From CAYGZM01 sp964354365 (GTDB lineage Bacteria; Planctomycetota; Phycisphaerae; Sedimentisphaerales; Anaerobacaceae), in the NCBI GenBank assembly GCA_964354365.1, contig CAYGZM010000197.1, positions 1 to 6,062 of the forward strand: a stretch of DNA of 6,062 nt, given 5' to 3'. The position numbers and the translations under genes are program-made. Each line of letters opens with the position of its first letter. The stretch's first letter is position 1. This document shows positions 1 through 5,424 of this stretch, piece by piece. Below the pieces are notes generated by a model, which ran no database searches, was not told where the DNA came from, and saw only the letters and a list, made by a program, of their open reading frames with translations.

Positions 1-347
1 TCATCAAGATAACTATTCAGCAAGTCTCTCACCTGCTTTTCTCTCTCGTCTTGAGCTGAAAGAATATCCTGCATCATATTGTCGAAATCTCTTTTGCGAA
101 GAGACTCGTTTTGGGCAAGATTCTCACGTAGTTCCGCGTTGAGTCTTTCTCGTTGCTGCCTTGTATCGAGAAAGGAAACCTGGAAACTGTTGAGGAGCTG
201 GTGGGTAGTGTCAAAGATGGCTCCGATACTCCGAATCTTGGCCTCGTAAGAGGAAATGATATTCTCAATAGTGTTGTCGATATCTTCTTCCAGGGGCATC
301 GGTGTGATTCCTTTGTTTACAGGAGGAGGTTTTTCTTGGCAAGCCAT
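1..347 (-). CDS. Gas-vesicle-cluster coiled-coil protein, C-terminus beyond window
   Basis: The frame opens at 347 and has no stop down to base 1, giving 115 residues of a protein that continues outside the window. The first 17 residues are Pro/Lys-rich (MACQEKPPPVNKGITPM). From about residue 20 the chain is charged and predicted helical, and from about 50 to the edge it has heptad-like spacing of Leu/Phe/Met among Glu, Arg, Gln and Asp (for example RERLNAELRENLAQNESLRK, 66-85), so a long coiled coil is likely. There is no signal peptide or membrane segment. Two starts are possible: 347, with GGAG 10 nt upstream, and the Met at 299, with AAGGA 9 nt upstream and followed by PLEEDIDNTIENI. I keep the longer one with little preference. 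It lies 89 bp after gvpA on the same strand, so it is probably an accessory gas vesicle protein. I do not recognise it as GvpK, GvpN, GvpF/L or another named Gvp family. Confidence 0.8.
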   Translation of the reverse strand, partial: MACQEKPPPVNKGITPMPLEEDIDNTIENIISSYEAKIRSIGAIFDTTHQLLNSFQVSFLDTRQQRERLNAELRENLAQNESLRKRDFDNMMQDILSAQDEREKQVRDLLNSYLD

Positions 348-378
348 GCTTGTTGTTCTCCAGCAACTTCGCAAGGAT

Positions 379-436
379 GACTTGGCAAGGACCCCCCATT
401 TAGAGAATTGTAATTCTCCAATCGGCTGGCCAAGTC
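379..436 (-). promoter_or_regulatory. Nested stem-loop immediately after the gvpA stop codon
   Basis: On the minus strand an 8-bp outer stem pairs GACTTGGC (436-429), the first bases after the gvpA TAA, with GCCAAGTC (386-379). Inside it, GAGAATT (418-412) pairs with AATTCTC (409-403) across a 2-nt centre. No T-run follows, so this is not a standard intrinsic terminator. It could act as a 3' stabiliser or partial attenuator that lets gvpA mRNA outnumber the downstream message. That role is inference; the pairing is directly visible. Confidence 0.55.
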
Positions 437-643
437 TTAGGCCGCTGTTGCAGTCAGACCTATCGCCTCGGCATATTTCAGATACGTCTCGACCGATGCA
501 GCCACCACTCTGGCCTCAATAGCGAGTATCTCAATACCCACCAGCGAAACCCTCACCCAGGCATCAACCACGACGCCTTTGTCCAGAATTCTGTCGATCA
601 CTTCAACCAGACTGCTGGAACCAATTGCTTTTTCAACTGCCAT
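437..643 (-). CDS. gvpA: Gas vesicle major structural protein GvpA
   Basis: GvpA polymerises into the gas-permeable, water-excluding ribs of the gas vesicle shell and so provides buoyancy. The 68-residue product, about the usual GvpA length, matches the family almost throughout. It has the N-terminal MAVEK start, SSLVEVIDRILDKGVVVDAW (9-29), then RVSLVGIEILAIEARVVAAS (31-50) covering the second strand and helix, and VETYLKYAEAIGLTA at the C-terminus. There is no signal peptide, as expected for a cytoplasmic shell protein. The start at 643 has a good Shine-Dalgarno, AGGAG 7 nt upstream; the stop is TAA at 439-437. The gene sits between a small two-helix membrane protein upstream and a coiled-coil protein downstream, all in one direction, and is flanked by hairpins (661-676 and 379-436). 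The longer, C-terminally extended GvpJ/GvpM paralogues are unlikely because there is no extension. Confidence 0.98.
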   Translation of the reverse strand: MAVEKAIGSSSLVEVIDRILDKGVVVDAWVRVSLVGIEILAIEARVVAASVETYLKYAEAIGLTATAA

Positions 644-660
644 TTTAGTTCTCCTTTTCT

Positions 661-676
661 TTCTGCCTTTGCAGAA
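661..676 (-). promoter_or_regulatory. Hairpin in the gvpA 5' leader
   Basis: TTCTGC (minus strand 676-671) pairs perfectly with GCAGAA (666-661) across a 4-nt loop. It ends a few bases before the AGGAG ribosome binding site of gvpA and leaves that site single-stranded. A leader hairpin there could protect the mRNA 5' end or mark a processing site. No function can be shown from sequence. Confidence 0.45.
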
Positions 677-705
677 GCTAATGTGAAATAAAAAACATGT
701 ACGCT

Positions 706-717
706 ACGCACGTGCGT
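706..717. promoter_or_regulatory. 12-bp perfect palindrome between the membrane-protein gene and gvpA
   Basis: ACGCACGTGCGT is a perfect palindrome in the 100-bp gap between the 744-980 gene and gvpA. On the minus strand it is followed about 9 nt later by a run of six T. Read as RNA the stem is only 4 bp around a 4-nt loop, too weak for a convincing terminator, so a DNA-binding site is equally possible. Confidence 0.35.
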
Positions 718-743
718 TTGAACTCAGGCAAACAAGCGTGATC

Positions 744-980
744 TTAGGCGGCAGCTCTCATTCTCTGGAACAGGTAGAGAATGATACCCAGGGCAATTAA
801 ACCGACAAGCCCATTCTCGCCCAGCGTCGCCAGCAAACCGGTGAGGTTCTTGACGATCTGTCCAAAGAAAGGAACCGTCGGGCCAAATAGGATGCCCGCC
901 ACAATCCCAAGAGCGATTAACAGCAGGGCAATTTCCGTGACCTCACCAATCCATTTTTTTGCTTCTTCGAGGAAATGCAT
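744..980 (-). CDS. Small two-helix membrane protein at the head of the gvp transcript
   Basis: This 78-residue product has a short amphipathic N-terminus (MHFLEEAKKWIGEV), a first hydrophobic helix at about 15-33, a Gly/Pro-containing turn (FGPTVPFFG, 32-40), a second hydrophobic stretch at about 43-71, and a basic end (FQRMRAAA). The two helices share the motif LIALGI at 21-26 and 61-66, exactly 40 residues apart, suggesting an internal duplication. There is no cleavable signal peptide, so it is probably an inner-membrane hairpin or small oligomeric protein. The start at 980 has AGGAG 8 nt upstream; the stop is TAA at 746-744. It is same-strand with gvpA and 100 bp upstream, so co-transcription is likely. 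I do not recognise it as a canonical Gvp protein. A holin-like or membrane-anchoring role would be speculation. Confidence 0.8.
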   Translation of the reverse strand: MHFLEEAKKWIGEVTEIALLLIALGIVAGILFGPTVPFFGQIVKNLTGLLATLGENGLVGLIALGIILYLFQRMRAAA

Positions 981-1032
981 GGCAAATTCTCCTAAATGAG
1001 TGTTAATAAATACTTATTGCCTTTTCAACGAT

Positions 1033-1048
1033 TGCGGAATGTTTTCCA
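1033..1048 (-). promoter_or_regulatory. Weak sigma-54-like -24/-12 element upstream of the gvp operon
   Basis: The minus strand reads TGGAAAACATTCCGCA, with GG and GC separated by 10 bases as in -24/-12 promoters, but the TTGC half is degenerate (CCGC). Transcription would begin about 40 nt before the 980 start codon. A competing sigma-70 reading uses TTGAAA at 1030-1025 with a poor -10 (TAACAC) 17 bp on. Neither is strong. Confidence 0.22.
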
Positions 1049-1136
1049 GTAATACCCCACCAACGTGCAATTGACTTGTGCACTTTTCCACGTGACATTA
1101 AAGAGCTTTCCACTAATGTTGCAGTAGCTCGAGGAT

Positions 1137-1182
1137 CGTAAGAGATGCAGCTTCCTTACGGTATAAAACAGAATACCTTACG
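1137..1182. repeat. Three copies of a CTTACG motif, two of them 22 bp apart
   Basis: CCTTACG occurs at 1154-1160 and again at 1176-1182, a spacing of 22 bp, close to two helical turns. An inverted copy, CGTAAG, is at 1137-1142. Between the direct copies GGTAT (1160-1164) and ATACC (1173-1177) form an inverted repeat. Same-face spacing about 160-200 bp upstream of the first gvp start codon would suit a regulator-binding array, but six- to seven-base motifs can recur by chance. Confidence 0.35.
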
Positions 1183-1342
1183 TTAGCCTCTAAGACTTCT
1201 CTGCTGTCGTTACTTACCTGGCCTCTGCCTTCCAATCATACACGGCAAGACAACCAAACCCCCATTCTGGTAGGTTGCTTCGATAGTGCTTATCGGCTAA
1301 AAGTTTATAAACCTTAACTTTTTTGAGAATTTTTCCACTGTT

Positions 1343-1388
1343 CTGTCACTGACAGACTCATAGTACTATGAACACTGTTTTGTGTCTG
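1343..1388 (-). promoter_or_regulatory. Adjacent perfect palindromes overlapping a possible promoter
   Basis: CTGTCACTGACAG (1343-1355) is a 6-bp inverted repeat around one central base, and two bases later TCATAGTACTATGA (1358-1371) is a perfect 14-bp palindrome. A minus-strand promoter candidate, CAGACA (1388-1383) with 17 bp to TACTAT (1365-1360), would put its -10 inside the second palindrome and its start point inside the first, the layout expected of an operator. CACTGTT also flanks the pair at about 1336 and 1373. The first start codon lies about 370 nt downstream, so a long leader would be needed. The palindromes are certain; the promoter is a moderate match. Confidence 0.4.
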
Positions 1389-1598
1389 GAACGATTGTCG
1401 CGGAAGCACCTGTCCTCATCGGCGCAGTGGGTCAGCCGTCAATTGTGAGAAAGCCTCTTTGTGATCGGTGGATTCAGCGCGAACCAACCATTCGTGCCAA
1501 ATTATTGTCCTGCTAACCGGGATAACAATACTGAAAACGCCCCTTCAGCCGGCTTTGCTCTCAAAACGGCACGCCATGCCATCTTTCGATTTCCATAA

Positions 1599-1769
1599 AT
1601 ACAACAACCTAACCAAAAGGAACCTCTAACTCACCGCTTTTCCAAACGACCCCGTTCCATACAGTTCAACATAGCGTACAAGGATATGGCGCGGGAGAGT
1701 GTATTCGGATTCCAAGACCACGGAAAGTCCGTATGGTATCGCAATATCAAGGTCAGGAAGCTGAAATAG
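1599..1769 (+). pseudogene. 3' remnant of a DUF1080 (3-keto-disaccharide hydrolase-like) gene
   Basis: The frame is open from just after a TAA at 1596-1598 to a TAG at 1767-1769 but has no start codon or ribosome binding site. Its last part reads YKDMARESVFGF then QDHGKSVWYRNIKVRKLK and stop. This is the typical ending of DUF1080/PF06439 proteins, whose last strands carry the pattern (I/L)xLQDHGxxVxFRNIxIRxL. Intact members usually have a signal peptide and about 200 or more residues with a concanavalin-like fold; only about 35 residues are recognisable here, so the gene has lost its 5' part. It ends 63 bp from the end of the beta-propeller gene, in convergent orientation. The left boundary of homology is uncertain and may lie near 1660-1680. 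The fragment suggests a deletion or insertion joined the gas vesicle segment to this block. Confidence 0.7.
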
Positions 1770-1770
1770 T

Positions 1771-1802
1771 CGCGGCTTTATGCAAGTCCGGCATCTGCCG
1801 CG
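1771..1802. terminator. GC-rich stem-loop between convergent 3' ends
   Basis: CGCGGC (1771-1776) pairs with GCCGCG (1797-1802), and inside it ATGC pairs with GCAT around a 7-nt loop. It lies 2 bp after the stop of the DUF1080 remnant and about 30 bp after the stop of the beta-propeller gene. No T-run follows on either strand, so it could be a 3' stabilising or Rho-assisted end structure rather than an intrinsic terminator. Confidence 0.35.
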
Positions 1803-1832
1803 GAGAATCAAGACGGGACGGGGCCGCAGCAG

Positions 1833-3119
1833 TTACTTGTCCCGGCTGCCTACGCAGACTAAGTTCGACCAGGTGCGGAGGTACATCCTGCCGTCTGCGA
1901 CGGCGGGGGTGGCCTGGCTCTTCTCGCCGAGGGGATTGACCGCCAGCAGCTCGTACTTTGGCGCGGCCTTGATTACGACAACCGCGCCGTCGGTGTTGAT
2001 ACAGTAGAGTATGCCTTTCACCCATACGGGGGAGCCGTAGTATCTGCCTGCGGGTTCTTCCTGCCAGAGCACCTCGCCTGTGGCGCTGCGCAGGCAGGAG
2101 ACGGACCCGCGGTCGTGATATGTGAACAGCAGGCCTTCGACGGCCAGCGATGTTGGGACGTATGGGACGGGGCGGTCGTCGATTTTGTAGGCCACGGCGG
2201 CTTTGCCGCTGGCGTCGGGTCTGATTGCGGTCAGGCATTTTCCGGCAGAGCCGTCGCCGCAGGTGCCGAGCACCAATCCATCGGCGATGACGGGCGAGCT
2301 GACAATCCGGCTGGTAAATGCCGATTCCACTTCCCAGGCGACCTTGCCGGTGCGGGGATCGACGCCGGTGATTCCGTGGGAGAAGCTGGTGAAGACGAGG
2401 AGCGGTTTTTCGGGCGGGTATGGATAGACGCAGGGCGTTGAGTAGGATGTTTTGGGGCCTGTCCGGCGGGGCAGCTCCCAGCGAGTCCGGCCGGTCTTGC
2501 GGTCAACGGCGATCCAGGCGCTGGGGGCATTCTTATCGGTGCTGTCTTCGTGCTCTTGAGTAAAGACTACGATGTCGTCAAAGACGATGGGCGAGCCGGC
2601 CGGCCCGTGCTGCGACTTGACGCCGGGGAAGGTGCGTTTCCAGACCTCCGTGCCGCTGTGGTCGAGTGCTATCAGCAGTGTCTGTTCGGACGCGGGCCAG
2701 AGTGCGTAGATGCAGTCGGCATCGGCGGCCGGGGTGGCGACGGCGTAGGTATTAAGCCGGTTCATTTTGTATGCAGGCAGGTCGTATTGCTTCTGCCACA
2801 GGACTTCGCCATCTGAGGTTCGCAGGGCCAGCAACATTCCGCGGGCTGCTTTTTCATCGCCGCAGGTAACGAAGACTTTGTCGTCCCAGACGATTGGCGA
2901 AGAGTGTCCGCCGCCAGGCAGCGCGACCTTCCAGTTGTAGTCGTCCTGTGTCCATTTGGCGGGGATGGCTGTATCGTGGCTGATGCCCTGGCCGTTTGGG
3001 CCTCGGAAGCGGGGCCATTGTTCCGCGCGGGCCGGCGAGGTCAGCAGGACGGTGCATACAACTATAAAGAGTCTGAGAATCTGTCTGTCGGCTATCGTCA
3101 ACCGGGCTTGTCCTTTCAT
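1833..3119 (-). CDS. Secreted PQQ-type beta-propeller repeat protein
   Basis: This 428-residue product has a Sec signal peptide (hydrophobic LFIVVCTVLL at about 17-26, predicted cleavage after SPARA at 32). The mature start EQWPRFRGPNGQG is the hallmark opening of the planctomycete/verrucomicrobial PQQ_2-like propeller family. About eight blade repeats follow, each with an (S/T)(S/T)P-V-x(D/G)-(K/L)V(F/Y) strand and a LxALxxxxGxxxW strand: roughly 73-109, 125-162, 175-216, 227-264, 274-313, 322-355, 362-395 and 403-426. No catalytic set of a true quinoprotein dehydrogenase is visible, so it is probably a periplasmic or surface binding or scaffold propeller; substrate unknown. The start at 3119 is chosen because AGGAG lies 7 nt upstream and the signal peptide follows directly, although the frame stays open further upstream. 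A near-consensus promoter lies at 3195-3223. It is divergent from the ThuA-like gene. Confidence 0.93.
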   Translation of the reverse strand: MKGQARLTIADRQILRLFIVVCTVLLTSPARAEQWPRFRGPNGQGISHDTAIPAKWTQDDYNWKVALPGGGHSSPIVWDDKVFVTCGDEKAARGMLLALRTSDGEVLWQKQYDLPAYKMNRLNTYAVATPAADADCIYALWPASEQTLLIALDHSGTEVWKRTFPGVKSQHGPAGSPIVFDDIVVFTQEHEDSTDKNAPSAWIAVDRKTGRTRWELPRRTGPKTSYSTPCVYPYPPEKPLLVFTSFSHGITGVDPRTGKVAWEVESAFTSRIVSSPVIADGLVLGTCGDGSAGKCLTAIRPDASGKAAVAYKIDDRPVPYVPTSLAVEGLLFTYHDRGSVSCLRSATGEVLWQEEPAGRYYGSPVWVKGILYCINTDGAVVVIKAAPKYELLAVNPLGEKSQATPAVADGRMYLRTWSNLVCVGSRDK

Positions 3120-3194
3120 CCGATGTCTCCTAATATGTGCAGGGTTTCCAAGTGTCATCGTTCGACGGCTTCTTTTCACGTTGTCTGAGCTGAG

Positions 3195-3223
3195 ATTATA
3201 CTCAATGGCAGCCCCGGTGTCTA
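3195..3223 (-). promoter_or_regulatory. Sigma-70-type promoter of the beta-propeller gene
   Basis: TAGACA (3223-3218) and a perfect TATAAT (3200-3195) are separated by 17 bp. Transcription would start near 3188 and give a leader of about 70 nt before the 3119 start codon. The -10 is enclosed by a short dyad (TGAG at 3191-3194, CTCA at 3201-3204). The position matches the gene's ribosome binding site and start well. Confidence 0.7.
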
Positions 3224-3320
3224 TGGGGTTGTGTGGTTGCGGTGGAGGCTTGTAGCGGCGAACCGTCAAGGCAGGACTGGCGTGTTCCGGTTTCTGGGGT
3301 ATTTTGCGGGCGAAATGGGC

Positions 3321-3349
3321 TTGCGAAACAAAACGACGGCTGGTAGATT
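3321..3349 (+). promoter_or_regulatory. Possible promoter of the ThuA-like gene
   Basis: TTGCGA (3321-3326), 17 bp, TAGATT (3344-3349): four of six consensus bases in each box. Transcription would start near 3356, about 56 nt before the 3412 start codon. It lies in the divergent intergenic region 3120-3411, which otherwise shows nothing I can name. Confidence 0.4.
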
Positions 3350-3411
3350 GATGTATCTGATTGTTGCGTCGAACGTGAGGATTATCAGGTTTTGGATGAA
3401 AGGATCCGCAA

Positions 3412-4428
3412 ATGAACAGGATGAGAATTCTGATTAGGCTATGTGTGGTGATGATTGCGGTTTTGAGCATTCTGGGGTGCGGTGCGGCGAAAGCGGGGCC
3501 GGGGATAGTTTTCGAGGGCGGCAAGGGCCCGGGCAATGGAAAGCATATCGTTTTTGTCATCGGCGACGATGAATACCGCTCGGAGGACTCAATGCCGATG
3601 CTCGCCAGGATATTGGCGGTGCACCACGGCTTTAAGTGCACGGTGCTGTTTGCCGTTAACAAAGAGACCGGCGAGATAGACCCAGGGACGCTCGACAATA
3701 TCCCCGGGCTTGAGGCCCTCGAGACGGCGGACCTGATGGTGATATTCGCGCGTTTTCGTGAGCTGCCCGACGAGCAGATGAAATATATCATTGACTATAC
3801 GAATTCAGGCAAGGCGATCATCGGGCTGCGAACGGCGACGCACGCCTTCAACTACGCAAAGAATACGAACAGTGCATACGCCAAGTACAGCTTCCGCAGC
3901 AAAGACCCCGACGGAGGGTGGGGACGCCAGGTTCTGGGCGAGACCTGGATCAGCCACTACGGCGTTCACAACCAGGAGAGCACGCGCGGGGTGATAGCAG
4001 AGGGTATGGAGGGGCATCCTATCGTCAGAGGCTGTGAGGACATCTGGGGGCCGTCCGATGTTTACGGCCTGACGACGCTGCAGGGGGACTGCAAGCCGTT
4101 GATTATGGGGCAGGTGCTCAAGGGTATGGATGCGAAAGACGAACCTAACCCCGACAAGAAACCTGTTCCCGTGGCGTGGACCAAGACTTACACCGGCGAG
4201 AAGGGCAAAGCCGCCCGCGTTTTCACGACGACGATGGGACATTCGTTTGACTTTTTCAGCGAGGGCTTCCGGCGCCTTCTGGTGAACGCGTCCTACTGGG
4301 CGACGGGGATAGAGGACAAGATACCGGCCAAGAGCAAGGTTGATCTTGTCGGCGAGTACAAGCCCAACAACATTGGCATGGGCGGCCACAAGAAGGGATT
4401 GAAGCCGTCGGACCACGCGATTCGATAG
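3412..4428 (+). CDS. ThuA-like domain lipoprotein
   Basis: The 338-residue product begins with a lipoprotein signal: basic MNRMRILIR, hydrophobic LCVVMIAVLSI, lipobox SILGC with Cys23 as the likely lipidated residue. A ThuA-like domain (PF06283, class I glutamine-amidotransferase-like fold) follows, with HIVFVIGDDEYRSEDSMPML at 45-64, ADLMVIFARFRELPDEQM at 106-123, GKAIIGLRTATHAF at 133-146, a WISHYG segment at 179-184 and the family ending TMGHSFDFFSEGFRRLL at 274-290, then NASYWATG. No Cys-His-Glu amidotransferase triad is evident; Thr141-His144 lies where the nucleophile elbow would be. ThuA proteins are linked to trehalose and other keto-sugar metabolism, and in planctomycetes often stand beside DUF1080 and isomerase genes, but the substrate is unknown. 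The start has AAGGA 7 nt upstream. A second in-frame ATG at 3421 is less well placed. It is convergent with the isomerase gene, 15 bp between stops. Confidence 0.92.
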   Translation: MNRMRILIRLCVVMIAVLSILGCGAAKAGPGIVFEGGKGPGNGKHIVFVIGDDEYRSEDSMPMLARILAVHHGFKCTVLFAVNKETGEIDPGTLDNIPGLEALETADLMVIFARFRELPDEQMKYIIDYTNSGKAIIGLRTATHAFNYAKNTNSAYAKYSFRSKDPDGGWGRQVLGETWISHYGVHNQESTRGVIAEGMEGHPIVRGCEDIWGPSDVYGLTTLQGDCKPLIMGQVLKGMDAKDEPNPDKKPVPVAWTKTYTGEKGKAARVFTTTMGHSFDFFSEGFRRLLVNASYWATGIEDKIPAKSKVDLVGEYKPNNIGMGGHKKGLKPSDHAIR

Positions 4429-4443
4429 GCCAGGGCGTGTGCG

Positions 4444-5340
4444 CTAAGAGAGCAGCCTCATCTCGCGGACGTTTTTGAGACACCTCTCGACGCACTCGAG
4501 AGGCGGATAGGCGTAGCTCTCGTGCTCGATGATGTACCACTCGGTGGCGCCGACCGCTCTGCACAAGGCTGCGAAGGCCTTCCAGTTGACGTCGCCTTCC
4601 CCGATGAGGGCCTTGTCGTTTTTCTTGCTGAATTCCTTGACGTGCACGGTTATCGCACGCTCGGGGTAGCGGTAGATATACGGGAGGGGATCGACGCCGC
4701 CGTTTATCGCATTGCCCACGTCGAGCTGCATAATCACGTCTTTGGACGTGTTGCCGAAGAAGGTGTCCCAGGGTAGCTCGCCGTCCATTGCCTTGAATTC
4801 GGCGCTGTGGTTGTGGTAGCCGACCAACATTCCAGCCGGCTTGACTTTCTCGGCCAGCTCGTTGAAGAGCTTTGCCGCATTAAGCCAGGCCTGGTGCGAA
4901 CTATTGTACTGGCCGGGAAGCCCGGGGGCGACGAGATACTTGTTTCCGAGGATTTTGTTGAACTCGATGGTCTTGGGCAGGTTGTCGCCGAGCAGGGTAT
5001 CCAGGCCCGTGTGTGTGCCGCAGCACTTAAGATTGTTGTCGTCGAGCATCTTGCGAAGGTCCTTGGCGCTTCGGTTGTAATAACCGGCAAACTCGACGCC
5101 TTCGTAGCCCATTTTTGCCACGGCGGCTATCGTGCCGGGCAGGTCCTTCTGGCAATCGTCACGAACCGAGTAAAGCTGAAGCCCGATTGGGATTCGACGT
5201 CTTCGGCCTGTTGTTGACTGCTCTGTTGTTGTCCGTTCCATGGGGGCGGCATTTGCAGTCGAGGCCAAGACGGCTGCGGCGGCGATGCTTTTTGTGAGCA
5301 GGCCACGTCTTGAAACCAATCTTGTATCATGTGATGACAT
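4444..5340 (-). CDS. Tat-exported sugar phosphate isomerase/epimerase family protein
   Basis: This 298-residue product has a twin-arginine signal (RLVSRRGLLTKS then AAAAVLASTANAA, likely cleaved near residue 32), a short Thr/Arg-rich linker, and from about residue 50 a xylose-isomerase-like TIM barrel (AP_endonuc_2, PF01261). Motifs run in order: IGLQLYSVRDD (52-62), MGYEGVEFAGYY (77-88), GTHTG (108-112), GYHNHSAEF (174-182), MQLDVGNA (204-211), VHVKEFS (232-238), GEGDVNW (247-253) and IIEHESY (270-276). By comparison with this fold, Glu181, Asp207, His233 and Glu272 should bind the catalytic metal, and all four are present, so the enzyme is probably active in the periplasm. Likely chemistry is isomerisation or epimerisation of a sugar or keto-sugar; the substrate cannot be read from sequence. 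The start has AAGGAGG 5 nt upstream. The upstream region includes a repeat element and two promoter candidates. Confidence 0.93.
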   Translation of the reverse strand: MSSHDTRLVSRRGLLTKSIAAAAVLASTANAAPMERTTTEQSTTGRRRRIPIGLQLYSVRDDCQKDLPGTIAAVAKMGYEGVEFAGYYNRSAKDLRKMLDDNNLKCCGTHTGLDTLLGDNLPKTIEFNKILGNKYLVAPGLPGQYNSSHQAWLNAAKLFNELAEKVKPAGMLVGYHNHSAEFKAMDGELPWDTFFGNTSKDVIMQLDVGNAINGGVDPLPYIYRYPERAITVHVKEFSKKNDKALIGEGDVNWKAFAALCRAVGATEWYIIEHESYAYPPLECVERCLKNVREMRLLS

Positions 5341-5391
5341 CTGAACCTCCTTGTGTAATCAAATACTGCAATTCTTTCTTTACTTGAGCGT

Positions 5392-5410
5392 CCTCAGTTA
5401 CGTTCTGAGG
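5392..5410 (-). promoter_or_regulatory. Hairpin in the isomerase 5' leader
   Basis: CCTCAG (5392-5397) and CTGAGG (5405-5410) form a 6-bp inverted repeat with a 7-nt loop, about 50 nt upstream of the isomerase start and just downstream of a possible promoter. It could be an operator or a leader RNA hairpin. Confidence 0.35.
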
Positions 5411-5424
5411 CACATCTTCTTCAT

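Larger units (their letters stand above)
981..1598. other. Gene-free leader region upstream of the gas vesicle genes
   Basis: No convincing coding frame was found on either strand; the longest minus-strand frames I traced stop within about 15 codons. The stretch is visibly AT-richer than 1833-5340 and holds several dyads: AATAA/TTATT at 1006-1019, GTGCA/TGCAC at 1065-1083, ACATTA/TAATGT at about 1096-1120, the 10-bp palindrome GTTTATAAAC at 1303-1312, CGATA/TATCG at 1281-1295, and the pair at 1343-1371. Most are short and individually could be chance. An uncertain protein remnant at 1449-1595 is described under findings. Confidence 0.6.

Noticed and set aside
1298..1326. AT-rich inverted repeat with a T-run (AAAAGTT to AACTTTTTT), read as an intrinsic terminator on the plus strand
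   Set aside because: The stem is almost entirely A/T and no plus-strand gene precedes it, so termination is unlikely.
1626..1811. 61-residue minus-strand frame between the propeller and gvp genes
   Set aside because: It is antisense to the DUF1080 remnant, has no ribosome binding site and its translation shows no family resemblance.
1753..2238. 161-residue Arg-rich minus-strand frame
   Set aside because: Out-of-frame shadow of the propeller gene, with the Arg/Pro-rich composition typical of a shifted GC-rich frame.
3120..3791. In-frame extension of the beta-propeller gene upstream to 3791
   Set aside because: The extension runs antisense through the ThuA-like gene and the promoter region. 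The 3119 start has an AGGAG site and a signal peptide directly after it.
3805..4416. 203-residue minus-strand frame opposite the ThuA-like gene
   Set aside because: Antisense shadow: the plus-strand frame has a lipoprotein signal, a ribosome binding site and clear ThuA motifs.
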